Assembly: GCF_033100395.1 (NCBI RefSeq)
Contig: NZ_JAWLVJ010000005.1
Coordinates: forward strand, 124,001-188,000
Reading direction: 5' to 3'
Source of the DNA: Terasakiella sp033100395
GTDB lineage: Bacteria > Pseudomonadota > Alphaproteobacteria > Rhodospirillales > Terasakiellaceae
Length of the DNA: 64,000 nucleotides
Made by a program: the position numbers and the translations under genes. This document shows positions 1 through 8,699 of this stretch, piece by piece. The first letter of the stretch is position 1. Each line of letters starts with the position of its first letter. Under the pieces are notes generated by a model that searched no databases, was not told where the DNA came from, and worked only from the letters and a program-made list of their open reading frames with translations.

Positions 1-692
1 GTGTGGTTGATGTTATGCGCACCGCCAAGGGAATCATAAATCAGAACGTCTGTTTTATGTGTTGAACCAACTGCATCTTCAGAAGGCAGGTTTGCGCCCA
101 TGGAGATGGTGGTGGAGGCAACGGCCGTACCACCAATTGTTTTCAAATTCAATGATCTTAGATTGTCAGAATCGACAATGTTGTCGTTAATGTAAACGGT
201 ATCACCAGAGGAGTTTTGATAGGCTTTCATATAGGTGTCATCATTGATGGTTTTTGTCACTGCTTGTGTGGAACCATCATATGTTTGCAAGGGCCAACCC
301 TGCAGGTAATAACCGGATACATTTTGCAAATAACCATCTTTATCCACACGGAAAGAACCCGCACGGGAATAAGCATAGATATCCCCTGTGCCCGGATTAC
401 CTGATTCGTTTACGATAAACAGGCCGTTACCGGAAATTGCGATATCGGTTGCAGCTGATGTGGATTGCAACAGACCCTGAACGTCAACACCTTGACGGGG
501 TTTGGATTGCACACCACCTGCGGAATATTTTGTCAAAGACGCTTGTTTTGTCACAAGGGTCTGGAAGTTTACAGTGGTATTTTTGTAACCGGTCGTGTTT
601 ACGTTGGTTACGTTATCGGCGATTGCACCCATGGCACTTGATTGTGCCTGAAGGCCGGATACGCCGGAAAAGAGGGCACCATATAAGCTCAT
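1..692 (-). CDS. flgE: Flagellar hook protein FlgE, N-terminal 230 residues (cut by window edge)
   Basis: Hook subunit that polymerises outside the cell between the rod and the hook-filament junction. Reading from the ATG at 692, the first 40 residues form the conserved rod/hook N-terminal helix, including SGVSGLQAQSSAMGAIADNV and an NVNTTGYKN stretch. They are followed by the FlgE-type segments ISGNGLFIV and GYYLQGWPL. A good AAGGAG ribosome site lies 8 bases before the start. The C-terminus lies beyond base 1. It is the third gene after fliK and flgD in the same direction, the usual hook operon, and is probably the true hook subunit; another FlgE-like protein lies at 45892-47541. Confidence 0.93.
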   Translation of the reverse strand, partial: MSLYGALFSGVSGLQAQSSAMGAIADNVTNVNTTGYKNTTVNFQTLVTKQASLTKYSAGGVQSKPRQGVDVQGLLQSTSAATDIAISGNGLFIVNESGNPGTGDIYAYSRAGSFRVDKDGYLQNVSGYYLQGWPLQTYDGSTQAVTKTINDDTYMKAYQNSSGDTVYINDNIVDSDNLRSLNLKTIGGTAVASTTISMGANLPSEDAVGSTHKTDVLIYDSLGGAHNINH

Positions 693-807
693 CTTTTATC
701 TCCTTAGCGAGTTGGTTTTGCAATTCTCGCGTTATCATTATGACTCCCCTGTTCTTGGGTCGCCGGTTCTCTAGTCGGTGGAGCTTTTGCTCCTGTTATT
801 ATTCGTC

Positions 808-1830
808 TTATGCAGTTATTGCAGCGGTCGCAGCTGTTGCAGCCGTGGCTGCATCACTTGCCGCTTTCGCTGCATTGGCTGCAGCCGTTGCAGCCGCTTG
901 TGCTGCTTGTGCCGCGATACCGGATGTTGCAGCATCACTTGCATTGGTTGCGGCTTCTGCCGCAGCCGTTGCAGCTTCATTTGCTGCTGTAACAGCGTCA
1001 TTTGCTGCTGTTACATATTCAGAAAGGTCTGTGTCAGGGTTGGCAGTCGCAAGGGCTTCAATTTCTGCAGCAGAGGCTGCAGCCGCTGTTTTGGATTTCT
1101 CAGCGTTTTGTGAATAGCCTTTGGCTGTCAGGGCCGCTTGCGCAATGGTGTCAACCTCACTCAGTTTGACCGCTTCTTCCTGAAGGGTCAGAACTTGATC
1201 AAGGGCGATTTCCTGGTTGTTGATCATCAGGATTGGATCTTTACCAGCGTAAGAAACGCCACTGACGATACCAAGTGTGGTTGTCGTAATATCAACAGGG
1301 GCACCGTCACCATCCTGTGCAACGACAGTAAGGTTATAAATGCCATCGGGAACCTGGTTGCCTTGCAGATCGGTACCATCCCAGACGACACCATGTTTAC
1401 CTTGTGTCAGGTTACCATCAGCGGTCATGACTGTACGACCGGACGCATCCTGAATGGTGATCAATGTGCTGGCTGCATCTTCGTGAAGAATATAGTTAAA
1501 TTCAGCCTGGCCGCCATAGACCTGAACATTGGAGCTTTCGGCCTCAATATAGTGACCTACATAGCCTGCAACGCTTGAAAGTTGTGAGTTTTCCTGTGCG
1601 GTGATCAGTGTCTCCAGGTTTGAGTTCTGGGCGATCTGCTGTTCCACACTGGCGAACTGAACCAATTGTGACGTAAATTCAGTGGCATCCATCGGATCAA
1701 GCGGATCCTGATGCTGCAACTGGGTTGTCAATAGCGTCATGAAATCATTCAGGTCATCTGCGAGTTTTTGCGCATCCTGGGCTGCACGGCCTGTTGTGGC
1801 AGCGGCGGTACCTGTAATAGCTTCAACCAT
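808..1830 (-). CDS. flgD: Hook assembly scaffold FlgD with a long alanine-rich tail
   Basis: FlgD caps the growing hook and is needed for FlgE polymerisation. Residues 25-65 carry the FlgD N-terminal signature (FMTLLTTQLQHQDPLDPMD, then TEFTSQLVQFASVEQQI). Residues about 90-200 match the FlgD Ig/tudor-like part, with DASGRTV and GNQVPDGIYN. The last hundred residues are an almost pure alanine/threonine helix with AANEAATAAAEAA-type repeats, which is not part of the usual 220-240 residue FlgD. The gene sits between fliK (24 bases upstream) and flgE (115 bases downstream) on the same strand, so it is probably transcribed from the sigma-54 promoter in front of fliK. Confidence 0.93.
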   Translation of the reverse strand: MVEAITGTAAATTGRAAQDAQKLADDLNDFMTLLTTQLQHQDPLDPMDATEFTSQLVQFASVEQQIAQNSNLETLITAQENSQLSSVAGYVGHYIEAESSNVQVYGGQAEFNYILHEDAASTLITIQDASGRTVMTADGNLTQGKHGVVWDGTDLQGNQVPDGIYNLTVVAQDGDGAPVDITTTTLGIVSGVSYAGKDPILMINNQEIALDQVLTLQEEAVKLSEVDTIAQAALTAKGYSQNAEKSKTAAAASAAEIEALATANPDTDLSEYVTAANDAVTAANEAATAAAEAATNASDAATSGIAAQAAQAAATAAANAAKAASDAATAATAATAAITA

Positions 1831-1854
1831 GGTTCTCTTCCTTCAAATCTTTAA

Positions 1855-3630
1855 TTACGCGCTGATGTCCACGCCGCCAGCGGCAGCCCGGTCTTTTGCA
1901 CGTTGGGCCAGCATGTCCATTTCGGATGCGAGCAACAATTCTTCTTCAGGTGCATCGCTGCCAACTTCCCCACCGGGACCGCCATTGCCTGCACCTTTAG
2001 CCATCTGGCCTTCGCCTTCCTGCTGTTGCAGGTTAAAGTTCATGTCGCCCATGTTCAGGCCAGCTTCAGCCAGAGACTTCGCAAGATCAGAGGCATCGTT
2101 CTTCAGCATCTGCAGGGTCTCAGGGCGTTCGGCGACAACGGTTGCCACAACCTTGCCTGAAGACATATCCAGCTGCACTTCGATGCGCCCCATTTCCAGC
2201 GGCTTGAGCTGAATATTGATGCGATCGTGACCTGCTTTGGCCGCTTTGCTGATCTCAACAGAAATTTCTTCCGGACGTGCCGTTGTGTGAACAGGTGGTT
2301 TATGTTGGGCTGCCTGTTTGGCCTGTGCGGCTTGCTGGGTCTGTTGGGTTTGTTGCGTGTTATTCTGTGTACTGGCTTGTGCCGTTTGTGTATCCACACC
2401 TTGTGGCTGGGAAACCATGGTGGTTTTAGCGGCTGAACCAGCACCTTTTGCATCCCCGACCATATTCTGGAAGGACTGGTTCTGGCTCTGCTGGGTGTTG
2501 GTGTTTTGCGTGTTCTGGGTCTGCGCATTTACTACGGCAGCCTGGGCGTTCTGACCCTGATTACCTGTGTTGGACTGTTGGCCCTGCTGCTTGTTGGCAG
2601 CCGCTGTTGCGGTTGCAGCTGTTGCCACCTGACCTGCATTTGACAGGTTTTGCGTTGGGGTGGAAGACAGTTCAGCAGACTGGTTGGTCACATTTACGCT
2701 GACATTGGCCCGTTGACCAGCACCCAGTTTTTTGGACAGATCGGCAGCCTGTTTTTGCGCATCACCAGATAGTTCACCTTGCTGTGCAGGATTAACAGCC
2801 TGTTGATTGGCATTTGTGTTCTGGGCTTGTTGCTGTACCTGACCTTGTTGCGGGCCATGTTGTGCTGTTTTGTTTTCAGCACCACCGGATTGCCAGCCTT
2901 GAGAGAACTGACCTTTATTTTCTGTATTGCCCGCTTGTGTGGCCTGAACAGACTGAACAGTTTCTGTTGTTGTCTTTGTGGCGACATTCCCTTTCTTGGG
3001 GTCAGCCATGGCAACGATGGCAGGATCAGCTGCCATTTGGGCCGCAGCCGCTGTGCTTTGTGCAAAAGCATTGCTGGCGGCTTCATCAGACACATTATCA
3101 GTGGCTGCGTTCTGATTGCCTGCAGCATCCTGACCTTCATTGTTTTGGCCTGTGTTGCCCGTATCGGATTGTCCGTTATCAGCTGATTGTTGATCTGTAG
3201 AGGAAGTATCATCATTGGAGGCCGATTTTTCACGTGGCGCGTGATCGTCCTGCTGATTGTCGTGGCCATCTTGTGAAGCGTTTTGACGATGGTCATCCGG
3301 ACGGCTGTCGCGGGTGTCGTCCGCACGGCCATAGTCGCGGTCATCGCGGCGTTCACGTACAGGTTCATCATCACGGTGGTTTGCCGGACCAGCTTCGCGT
3401 TCATCACGATAGCCGTGGTCGTGCGCGCCGCTGCCGCCGTCATCATAGACGCCTTCATTTTGCGAAGAATTTGTCGACATGGACATATTCGTATTCATGT
3501 TATCGGTACCGAAGACCAAAAAACTAGAGAACTGGGGACCCGAACCCGCCTGGGCTTTTGATCCGTTCTTTGCTGATCCTGCAACGGCAGCAGCTGCTGC
3601 GTTACGGTTTCTTACTGATAAATCATCCAT
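1855..3630 (-). CDS. fliK: Flagellar hook-length control protein FliK
   Basis: Secreted molecular ruler that stops hook growth and switches export specificity. The protein is 591 residues from the ATG at 3630, preceded by GAGGAAG. The open frame runs 22 codons further upstream, but that extension covers the sigma-54 promoter and has no ribosome site, so I reject it. Residues about 30-450 are low complexity, rich in Gln, Asn, Ala and Thr, with an acidic/His/Arg-rich start. The conserved C-terminal Flg_hook domain spans about residues 465-555, with the motif INIQLKPLEMGRIEVQL. First gene of fliK-flgD-flgE. The long QN-rich linker fits a ruler but is not diagnostic by itself. Confidence 0.92.
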   Translation of the reverse strand: MDDLSVRNRNAAAAAVAGSAKNGSKAQAGSGPQFSSFLVFGTDNMNTNMSMSTNSSQNEGVYDDGGSGAHDHGYRDEREAGPANHRDDEPVRERRDDRDYGRADDTRDSRPDDHRQNASQDGHDNQQDDHAPREKSASNDDTSSTDQQSADNGQSDTGNTGQNNEGQDAAGNQNAATDNVSDEAASNAFAQSTAAAAQMAADPAIVAMADPKKGNVATKTTTETVQSVQATQAGNTENKGQFSQGWQSGGAENKTAQHGPQQGQVQQQAQNTNANQQAVNPAQQGELSGDAQKQAADLSKKLGAGQRANVSVNVTNQSAELSSTPTQNLSNAGQVATAATATAAANKQQGQQSNTGNQGQNAQAAVVNAQTQNTQNTNTQQSQNQSFQNMVGDAKGAGSAAKTTMVSQPQGVDTQTAQASTQNNTQQTQQTQQAAQAKQAAQHKPPVHTTARPEEISVEISKAAKAGHDRINIQLKPLEMGRIEVQLDMSSGKVVATVVAERPETLQMLKNDASDLAKSLAEAGLNMGDMNFNLQQQEGEGQMAKGAGNGGPGGEVGSDAPEEELLLASEMDMLAQRAKDRAAAGGVDISA

Positions 3631-3670
3631 GATCGCTTCCTCGCAATTTCTACATGTCGGCAGAAAACTT

Positions 3671-3685
3671 GCAAAGGGTGTGCCA
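3671..3685 (-). promoter_or_regulatory. Sigma-54 promoter of fliK
   Basis: The minus strand reads TGGCACACCCTTTGC followed by A, a perfect match to the RpoN -24/-12 consensus TGGCAC-N5-TTGCA. The predicted transcription start is near 3659, 29 bases before the fliK ATG, and the ribosome site falls inside this leader. A dyad with a GGCA-N5-TGCC core is centred about 131 bp upstream of the start. Confidence 0.82.
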
Positions 3686-3764
3686 ATTGATTTCATATTT
3701 TTAAGATGTTGATTTTATTGACTTTATTGAATCTGCTTGGCGGATATTTTTTACCGAGTGGAAT

Positions 3765-3801
3765 GACTTGGCAAAAATTACTAGGCAAATAGTGCCAAGT
3801 C
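3765..3801. promoter_or_regulatory. Putative enhancer (UAS) for the fliK sigma-54 promoter
   Basis: A nine-base inverted repeat, GACTTGGCA at 3765-3773 and TGCCAAGTC at 3793-3801, encloses and overlaps the box GGCAAATAGTGCC at 3784-3796. The box matches GGCA-N5-TGCC seen in front of flgI and flgF at almost the same distance from their sigma-54 promoters. Inferred function: binding site for a sigma-54 activator, most likely a FlbD homologue. It could also act on the divergent sulfotransferase-like gene. Confidence 0.6.
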
Positions 3802-3866
3802 CAATGAACTTGTGTATGTTGCTTTTAATTGTGTGATTGTCAGTAATTTAAGTCTGGAATGAAGTT

Positions 3867-4712
3867 ATGAGTGAAATAGATGTGAAAACCGCTTTGAATG
3901 TGCACTTGGGGATCGTTCGTACCGGAAGTTCATCTATCAGACGACTTATTCGAGATTATTGTGAGATTTCGGGGGAAGTTTGTAGCCATTTTCCAGAGAC
4001 GGACCAGGAGCAAAAATCAGATGACGCCAAATATATTCTCATGGAATGTCCGTATCCCTACCACAAGCAGGTAGAACGTCCTTGTCGCTATTTTACGACA
4101 CTTCGTGATCCCGTTGATTCTGTTATTTCTGAATATTATTTTTATCTGGAAAGAAATGAAATTGATAAGGATGTGACGTTAGACGATTACATTTCTGCTC
4201 TGCCAGCGTCTTATAATAAACAGGCAAGATGGATGGCTGCGATCAATAGCCCTGATGAAACACGTCATCTGACAACTCAGCCGCGCAATATGTTTGAATG
4301 TGGCTTTTATGACACTATCGATGATAGTGACCTGTTGGAAGAGGTAAAGGAAAGTGCAGCAAAATATTTTGCTGTAATCGGATTGCTTGAACGTCTGGAA
4401 GAAACCGCATTTCTATTTGCGACCCAAATGGGATGGAGTACGGTTCCAATCTTGAAACGTATGAACCCGAGTATTCGAACGAGCATTGTCAAAAAGACAC
4501 CGCCTACAGTGTTGCAGGTTCAGAAAATCAAGGCCTGTAACCGTGCGGACGAGATTTTGTACCATAGTGTTGTACAGAACTTTAATCAGCAAGTTCAGGG
4601 GATTATGCAAACCTATGGCAGTCAGTTTGCCACCTATCAGGAACAGTGTCAGGTGGTTGATCGGGCTTTTTTGGAAAAACAGGAAGAACTTGTTGAAAAA
4701 CACAAGGCGTAA
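3867..4712 (+). CDS. Sulfotransferase-like protein
   Basis: 281 residues, probably a cytosolic PAPS-dependent sulfotransferase acting on a carbohydrate. Residues 16-28 (GIVRTGSSSIRRL) resemble the 5'-phosphosulfate-binding loop, which normally reads like PRTGSTSL. Residues 74-90 (RYFTTLRDPVDSVISEY) resemble the 3'-phosphate-binding motif of the family, with the RDP and the following Ser. The first residue of the loop motif is not the usual Lys or Pro-Lys, so activity is uncertain. It stands alone on the plus strand between fliK and a flagellin-like gene, and converges with the latter. Its place among glycan genes suggests sulfation of a flagellar or surface sugar, which is inference. Confidence 0.6.
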   Translation: MSEIDVKTALNVHLGIVRTGSSSIRRLIRDYCEISGEVCSHFPETDQEQKSDDAKYILMECPYPYHKQVERPCRYFTTLRDPVDSVISEYYFYLERNEIDKDVTLDDYISALPASYNKQARWMAAINSPDETRHLTTQPRNMFECGFYDTIDDSDLLEEVKESAAKYFAVIGLLERLEETAFLFATQMGWSTVPILKRMNPSIRTSIVKKTPPTVLQVQKIKACNRADEILYHSVVQNFNQQVQGIMQTYGSQFATYQEQCQVVDRAFLEKQEELVEKHKA

Positions 4713-4740
4713 ACAACCGAGCGGGCTTGTTGCGATCGCT

Positions 4741-5490
4741 TTATCCAATCAGATTTACAAAACTGCCTCTGTTGAATGAGCTGGCAGCATATTGGCCGGA
4801 AACAGGGTTGGAGTACTGAATAGGCGGGGAGTAGGTGTCACTGCCTATAGATAAATCTTGGGCGACGCTGTTCCCCAGGGAGGTGCCACCGCCAGCGGAA
4901 TTTACAAGTGAGCCATAGTTAAAGCCTTGAGAGATGGCATCATTTAATTGCTGGATACGCCCCAATCTTTCTTCAACGGAATATAGTGCATCGTTGATGC
5001 GTCGGGCGGCATCTTCCACGCCCAAATCTGAAAGGACGTTGATGTTGGACAAGCCGAGTGCTTGTGAGTCAACGGCGACCCCCTGAACTTTGATTTTTCC
5101 ACCAAGTTCATTTGTTTCCAGGTACAAAGTTCTGTTGTCTGAACGCAAGAGACTGACGCTTCCAACTTCTGCTGAATCTACGATGGTTTCAAGCGTGTTT
5201 AGAAAGCGTGAAATATCCGCTTGCAGGGTTACACGTGATGTTTCGGGAAAGTTGGTTGGCAAGTTTGTTTTTTCAGCGATGTTAATTAAGGAGGCAAGTC
5301 CTTCTATCACTGAACTGACAAGGCTGCTTTTGGCAACGGCAAGTTCGGTCAGGTCTTTGGATCGGCTAGGCGCAATGGATGTGGCAAAAGGTTGCCTTTG
5401 GCTCAGGGCAGACGGCTGGGTACTCGACTGAGAGGTTACAGTCGGAACATATAAAACAGCAGATAAATTATCTATTGCCGGAATAGCCAT
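4741..5490 (-). CDS. Flagellin-like orphan protein
   Basis: 249 residues, no signal peptide or membrane segment. Residues about 55-150 resemble the D1 region of alphaproteobacterial flagellins: a helix, then LQADISRFLNTLETIVDSAE and a SVSLL turn, and later DSQALGLSNINVLSDLGVED, which recalls the GLSNI/GLSGI linker before the C-terminal helix. Residues 158-185 form a helix like the start of the flagellin C-terminus (RINDALYSVEERLGRIQQL). The N-terminal 45 residues lack the flagellin ND0 sequence, and the C-terminus ends in a Ser/Gly/Tyr-rich tail instead of the hydrophobic CD0 helix. It may be a minor filament component, a flagellin-fold chaperone or a decaying paralogue. Family assignment is by eye only. 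Confidence 0.5.
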   Translation of the reverse strand: MAIPAIDNLSAVLYVPTVTSQSSTQPSALSQRQPFATSIAPSRSKDLTELAVAKSSLVSSVIEGLASLINIAEKTNLPTNFPETSRVTLQADISRFLNTLETIVDSAEVGSVSLLRSDNRTLYLETNELGGKIKVQGVAVDSQALGLSNINVLSDLGVEDAARRINDALYSVEERLGRIQQLNDAISQGFNYGSLVNSAGGGTSLGNSVAQDLSIGSDTYSPPIQYSNPVSGQYAASSFNRGSFVNLIG

Positions 5491-5549
5491 CTAAATACTC
5501 ACATTATGTGTAAGTGTTTATCATATCATATTGTTATACAGATTGAAAT

Positions 5550-6569
5550 TTAACATTCTGTCAGCGTTTGAATTGTCCTCTGTACACCTTTTCCATTACA
5601 CAAAGCGGAAGCTGCCTTGCTCGTTTTTTTAAAAGTGTTTTCATCGGTAATTTGTTGGATGGCGTTGGTTAATGCCGTTTCAGTAATTTGATCAGGTTTC
5701 CCCAGGTTTATGCCTGCACCTGCCCGTTCGATTTCATTAATCATATAATGTTGATTGTCTGCAATTTCGACCATGAGGCTAGGGAGGCCCAAAACGCAAC
5801 GTTCAAGGGCACTGACTCCACCTGCACCAATGGCAATATCGCATTGGCACATCAACTGTGTGAGAGGCGAAACATTATGGTGGAGGTTAACTTTATTTGG
5901 GTTTTGGTTTGCGCTTTTCTTGATGTCTTCCAAATGAGGGTTAGATCCGCCCACAATGATTTCAAAGGAGGAAATATTGTTGACTTTTGGCAGGTGTTTC
6001 AACAGCAGTGTGGTGACGTTGTTCGGATCTGTGCCGCCCATTGTGATAACAACTTTTTTCTTGTTTTGTGCAACGGATTGCAATCGTTGAATTTGGGCTT
6101 CACGCGCCAAAGCGTAGCTTGGGTCAAGGAGGGCAAAGTCAGGTCCCAGTAGCATTTTGCAGTTTTGTGGGACCAGGTTTTTATATCTTTCTGAGGTGCT
6201 GCCTACTGTCTGGTCCAGAAGGTAATCACAATCATGTTTTCGGTTTGCCAAATCATCGATGGCCAAAATTTTTCCGACATAGGGGCGAAGCTGTTTTGAG
6301 AAGGTCGCGTCCAGATCATAGTTGTCGTAAATGAAAATCGCCTGGGAAGAAAAACTGATCGCTTCGGCGTCATCTGTTGCCGGGTTGAATGCGATGATAT
6401 TGATTTTTGCAGGTAGAATATTTTTGATCGTATTTGCTGTTTCTTCGGATATGAGCAGATTGATTTTATAACCATTTGCGAAATATTCCCGAGCCAAATT
6501 CAGGCAACGCACCGCATGGCCAAGCCCCAGTGTTTTTGAAGCTTCGAAATGAATGTAAATATCATGCAT
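5550..6569 (-). CDS. pseG: UDP-2,4-diacetamido-2,4,6-trideoxy-beta-L-altropyranose hydrolase PseG
   Basis: Cytosolic enzyme of pseudaminic acid synthesis that removes UDP from the 2,4-diacetamido-altrose intermediate before condensation by PseI. 339 residues from the ATG at 6569, with AAAGG about 10 bases upstream; the longer frame would need a TTG. The protein has the MurG-like GT-B layout: residues about 11-18 contain LGLGHAVRC (the GxGHxxR nucleotide-sugar loop with the catalytic His), the middle carries VITMGGTDPNN, and the C-terminal half carries IGAGGVSALERCVLGLP. It is isolated from the other pse genes of the window and diverges from the sugar island that begins at 6691. Confidence 0.88.
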   Translation of the reverse strand: MHDIYIHFEASKTLGLGHAVRCLNLAREYFANGYKINLLISEETANTIKNILPAKINIIAFNPATDDAEAISFSSQAIFIYDNYDLDATFSKQLRPYVGKILAIDDLANRKHDCDYLLDQTVGSTSERYKNLVPQNCKMLLGPDFALLDPSYALAREAQIQRLQSVAQNKKKVVITMGGTDPNNVTTLLLKHLPKVNNISSFEIIVGGSNPHLEDIKKSANQNPNKVNLHHNVSPLTQLMCQCDIAIGAGGVSALERCVLGLPSLMVEIADNQHYMINEIERAGAGINLGKPDQITETALTNAIQQITDENTFKKTSKAASALCNGKGVQRTIQTLTEC

Positions 6570-6690
6570 GAAAAGCGTTACCTTTTTCAAAAATAAAGAT
6601 TCAGATAAGGTTTATCGTGTACCCTTTGATTTGACGATTCTGTATTATTCTATATTCTTTATAGAGCTTTATGTCACATAGGGGATTAAA

Positions 6691-7605
6691 GTGTATAAAA
6701 AATTTTATAAAGAGGCACTGCGTATTCGCCTTGTGGAAGAGAAAATAATCGAATTATATCCGTCGGATAAAATTCAAAGCCCGGTCCATATGTCTATTGG
6801 GCAGGAAGCTGTCGCTGTCGGTACTTGCCAAGCGCTGGATGATGATGACTTGGTTTTTGCGACCTATCGCAGCCATGCTTTCTATCTGGCAAAAGGTGGG
6901 GATATGCCAAAAATGTTTGCCGAACTATACGGTCGTATCGGCGGGGGCTGCAAGGGCAAAGCAGGCTCCATGCATCTGGCTGCGCCCGAAGTTGGGTTTA
7001 TGGGGGCATCGGCAGTTGTTGCGAGTTCCATCCCGCATGCTGTGGGGGCGGCGATGGCCGCGAAAAGGCGTAAGACTGGCCAAGTGATCATGTGCGCGTT
7101 TGGCGACGGGGCGACAGAAGAAGGTGTTTTTCATGAAAGTATGAATTTTGCTGCCCTTCATAAGCTACCTGTTTTGTTCCTATGTGAAGATAATGGTTTA
7201 GCGGTTCATTCCTTCAAAAAAGATCGACAGTCCTATGAACTGGATCAATTGCCTGAAAGTTATGGGATGGAAAAAACAGTTATTGAAAACGGTATGGACT
7301 TTGTGAATGTGCAAAAGGTGACCAAATCCGTTGTTGATAAAGTGCGCAATGGTGAAGGACCTGCTTTCTTGTTGATTAATACCTATCGTTATAAAGAACA
7401 TGTCGGTCCCGGTGATGATTTTGATGCAGGTTATAGGTGTTCCTCAGATTATGATAAATGGTCAAAACTGGATCCGCTTGTGCAGGACGAAGATACCTAT
7501 AATGACTTGAAGGCAGAAGTTGAGCAGGAAGTCATGGCCGCTGTTCAGTTTGCAGAAGACAGTCCCTGGCCTGGCCGGGATGAACTTTTAACGGATGTAT
7601 GGTGA
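6691..7605 (+). CDS. Thiamine-diphosphate dehydrogenase/carboligase E1 component, alpha subunit
   Basis: 304 residues, GTG start with AGGGGAT upstream. It belongs to the 2-oxoacid dehydrogenase E1-alpha family. YRSH at 59-62 and the ThDP/Mg motif GDG at 138-140 with N168 about 28 residues on are intact. The partner beta subunit follows immediately. There is no E2 lipoyl-acyltransferase or E3 nearby, and the next genes all act on sugar nucleotides. This argues against a classical pyruvate or acetoin dehydrogenase complex and for a stand-alone ThDP enzyme that decarboxylates a 2-oxoacid and transfers the two-carbon unit to a sugar. That role is inference from context and from E1-like pairs in branched-octose antibiotic pathways. 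First gene of the plus-strand island. Confidence 0.8.
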   Translation: MYKKFYKEALRIRLVEEKIIELYPSDKIQSPVHMSIGQEAVAVGTCQALDDDDLVFATYRSHAFYLAKGGDMPKMFAELYGRIGGGCKGKAGSMHLAAPEVGFMGASAVVASSIPHAVGAAMAAKRRKTGQVIMCAFGDGATEEGVFHESMNFAALHKLPVLFLCEDNGLAVHSFKKDRQSYELDQLPESYGMEKTVIENGMDFVNVQKVTKSVVDKVRNGEGPAFLLINTYRYKEHVGPGDDFDAGYRCSSDYDKWSKLDPLVQDEDTYNDLKAEVEQEVMAAVQFAEDSPWPGRDELLTDVW

Positions 7606-7612
7606 GCAAAAG

Positions 7613-8683
7613 ATGGGCTTGAAAACGATTTCATACCAGGATGCGTTGTTGGAAACCATGACGCATGGATTGGAAACCAACCCTGACTTTGTCATCATGG
7701 GCCAAGGGGTGGATGATCATAAGGGGCTGTTTGGAAGCACAACGGATTTGGCCAAGAAATATGGTCATGACCGTGTGATGGATACACCATTGGCCGAAGA
7801 AGGTGTGATGGGCGTTGCTGTTGGTGCGGCCATGAACGGGATGTATCCGGTTCTGACACACATCCGCTCGGACTTTATGTTGCTGGCAACAAACCAGATC
7901 ATCAACATGGCCGCCAAATACAAGTATATGTTTGGCGGGACAACGGAAGTGCCCTTGATGATCCGCGCGATTGTCGGGCGCAGTTGGGGGCAAGGCGCAC
8001 AGCATTCACAAAGTCTGCAATCGCTGTTTGCTCATATCCCGGGATTGACAGTGATTATGCCCTCCAGTTCACAGACGATCCTGGATAGTTACCCTTACAT
8101 CATGGAAAAGGTCAAAGGGCCTGTTATCAGTTTTGAACATCGTTTGCTTTACACATTAAATTTTGATGTGGATGAAGCGGCAGTGGCAAACAATGCGGAC
8201 CCGTTGAAAGCACGCAAAATTCGCGAAGGTGACGATGTCACGATAGTAGCAACCTCAATCATGGCGCTGGAAGCAACGCGTGCGGCCAAGTTTCTGTCCA
8301 ATGAGGCAGGTATTAACTGTGATGTGATTGACCTCCACTGTTTGTCACATATTGATGTGGATATGATTTGCGAAAGTTTGAAAAAGACGGGCAAGTTAAT
8401 TGTCGCAGATACCAGCTGGGCACCTTATGGCGTGTGCGCTGAAATTTGCCGATTGGTGTGTGAGCGTGATCCAAGTTTGTTGAAGCAGCCAGTGGAAAGC
8501 CTATCTATGGCATGGGCCCCTTGTCCAACAGCAAAAACACTGGAAGACATGTATTACCCGCATTTGGGGGATTTGTGCGATACGGTTGCCCGTGTCGTTA
8601 CAGGTAAGAAGGAACATGGCGTTGCGTTGCCAACGGAAACATCTATGGCCGACGTATATAAACGTTTTCGCGGTCCATTTTAA
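7613..8683 (+). CDS. Thiamine-diphosphate E1 component, beta subunit
   Basis: 356 residues from the ATG at 7613; an in-frame ATG at 7595 overlaps the alpha gene and is the alternative start. Transketolase-like pyrimidine-binding domain with DTPLAEEGVMG at about 57-67, which supplies the Glu that activates ThDP. A C-terminal transketolase domain follows, with GDDVTIVATSIMA and VIDLHCLSHIDVD. The order alpha-beta with near overlap indicates a translated-together heterotetramer. No lipoyl domain is present. Together with 6691-7605 it forms the first of two ThDP enzyme pairs in the island. Confidence 0.82.
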   Translation: MGLKTISYQDALLETMTHGLETNPDFVIMGQGVDDHKGLFGSTTDLAKKYGHDRVMDTPLAEEGVMGVAVGAAMNGMYPVLTHIRSDFMLLATNQIINMAAKYKYMFGGTTEVPLMIRAIVGRSWGQGAQHSQSLQSLFAHIPGLTVIMPSSSQTILDSYPYIMEKVKGPVISFEHRLLYTLNFDVDEAAVANNADPLKARKIREGDDVTIVATSIMALEATRAAKFLSNEAGINCDVIDLHCLSHIDVDMICESLKKTGKLIVADTSWAPYGVCAEICRLVCERDPSLLKQPVESLSMAWAPCPTAKTLEDMYYPHLGDLCDTVARVVTGKKEHGVALPTETSMADVYKRFRGPF

Positions 8684-8699
8684 GAATAAGGAATAGAAT

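Noticed and set aside
437..1117. Long plus-strand open frames opposite flgD
   Set aside because: They mirror the GCN-repeat alanine tail of flgD. The products are low-complexity, have no ribosome site and no family resemblance.
2694..3458. Minus-strand frame inside fliK of 254 residues
   Set aside because: It is a shifted reading of the Gln/Asn-rich fliK repeats and starts without a ribosome site.
3631..3696. N-terminal extension of fliK
   Set aside because: It covers a perfect sigma-54 promoter and lacks a ribosome site, while the ATG at 3630 has one.
6591..6690. Promoter pair TTGACG/TATATT before the sugar island
   Set aside because: The spacing is only 14 bases. The region is AT-rich and surely holds divergent promoters, but I could not fix one.
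6691..8683. Pyruvate or acetoin dehydrogenase complex
   Set aside because: Only the E1 subunits occur. No lipoyl E2 or E3 gene is near and all neighbours act on sugars.
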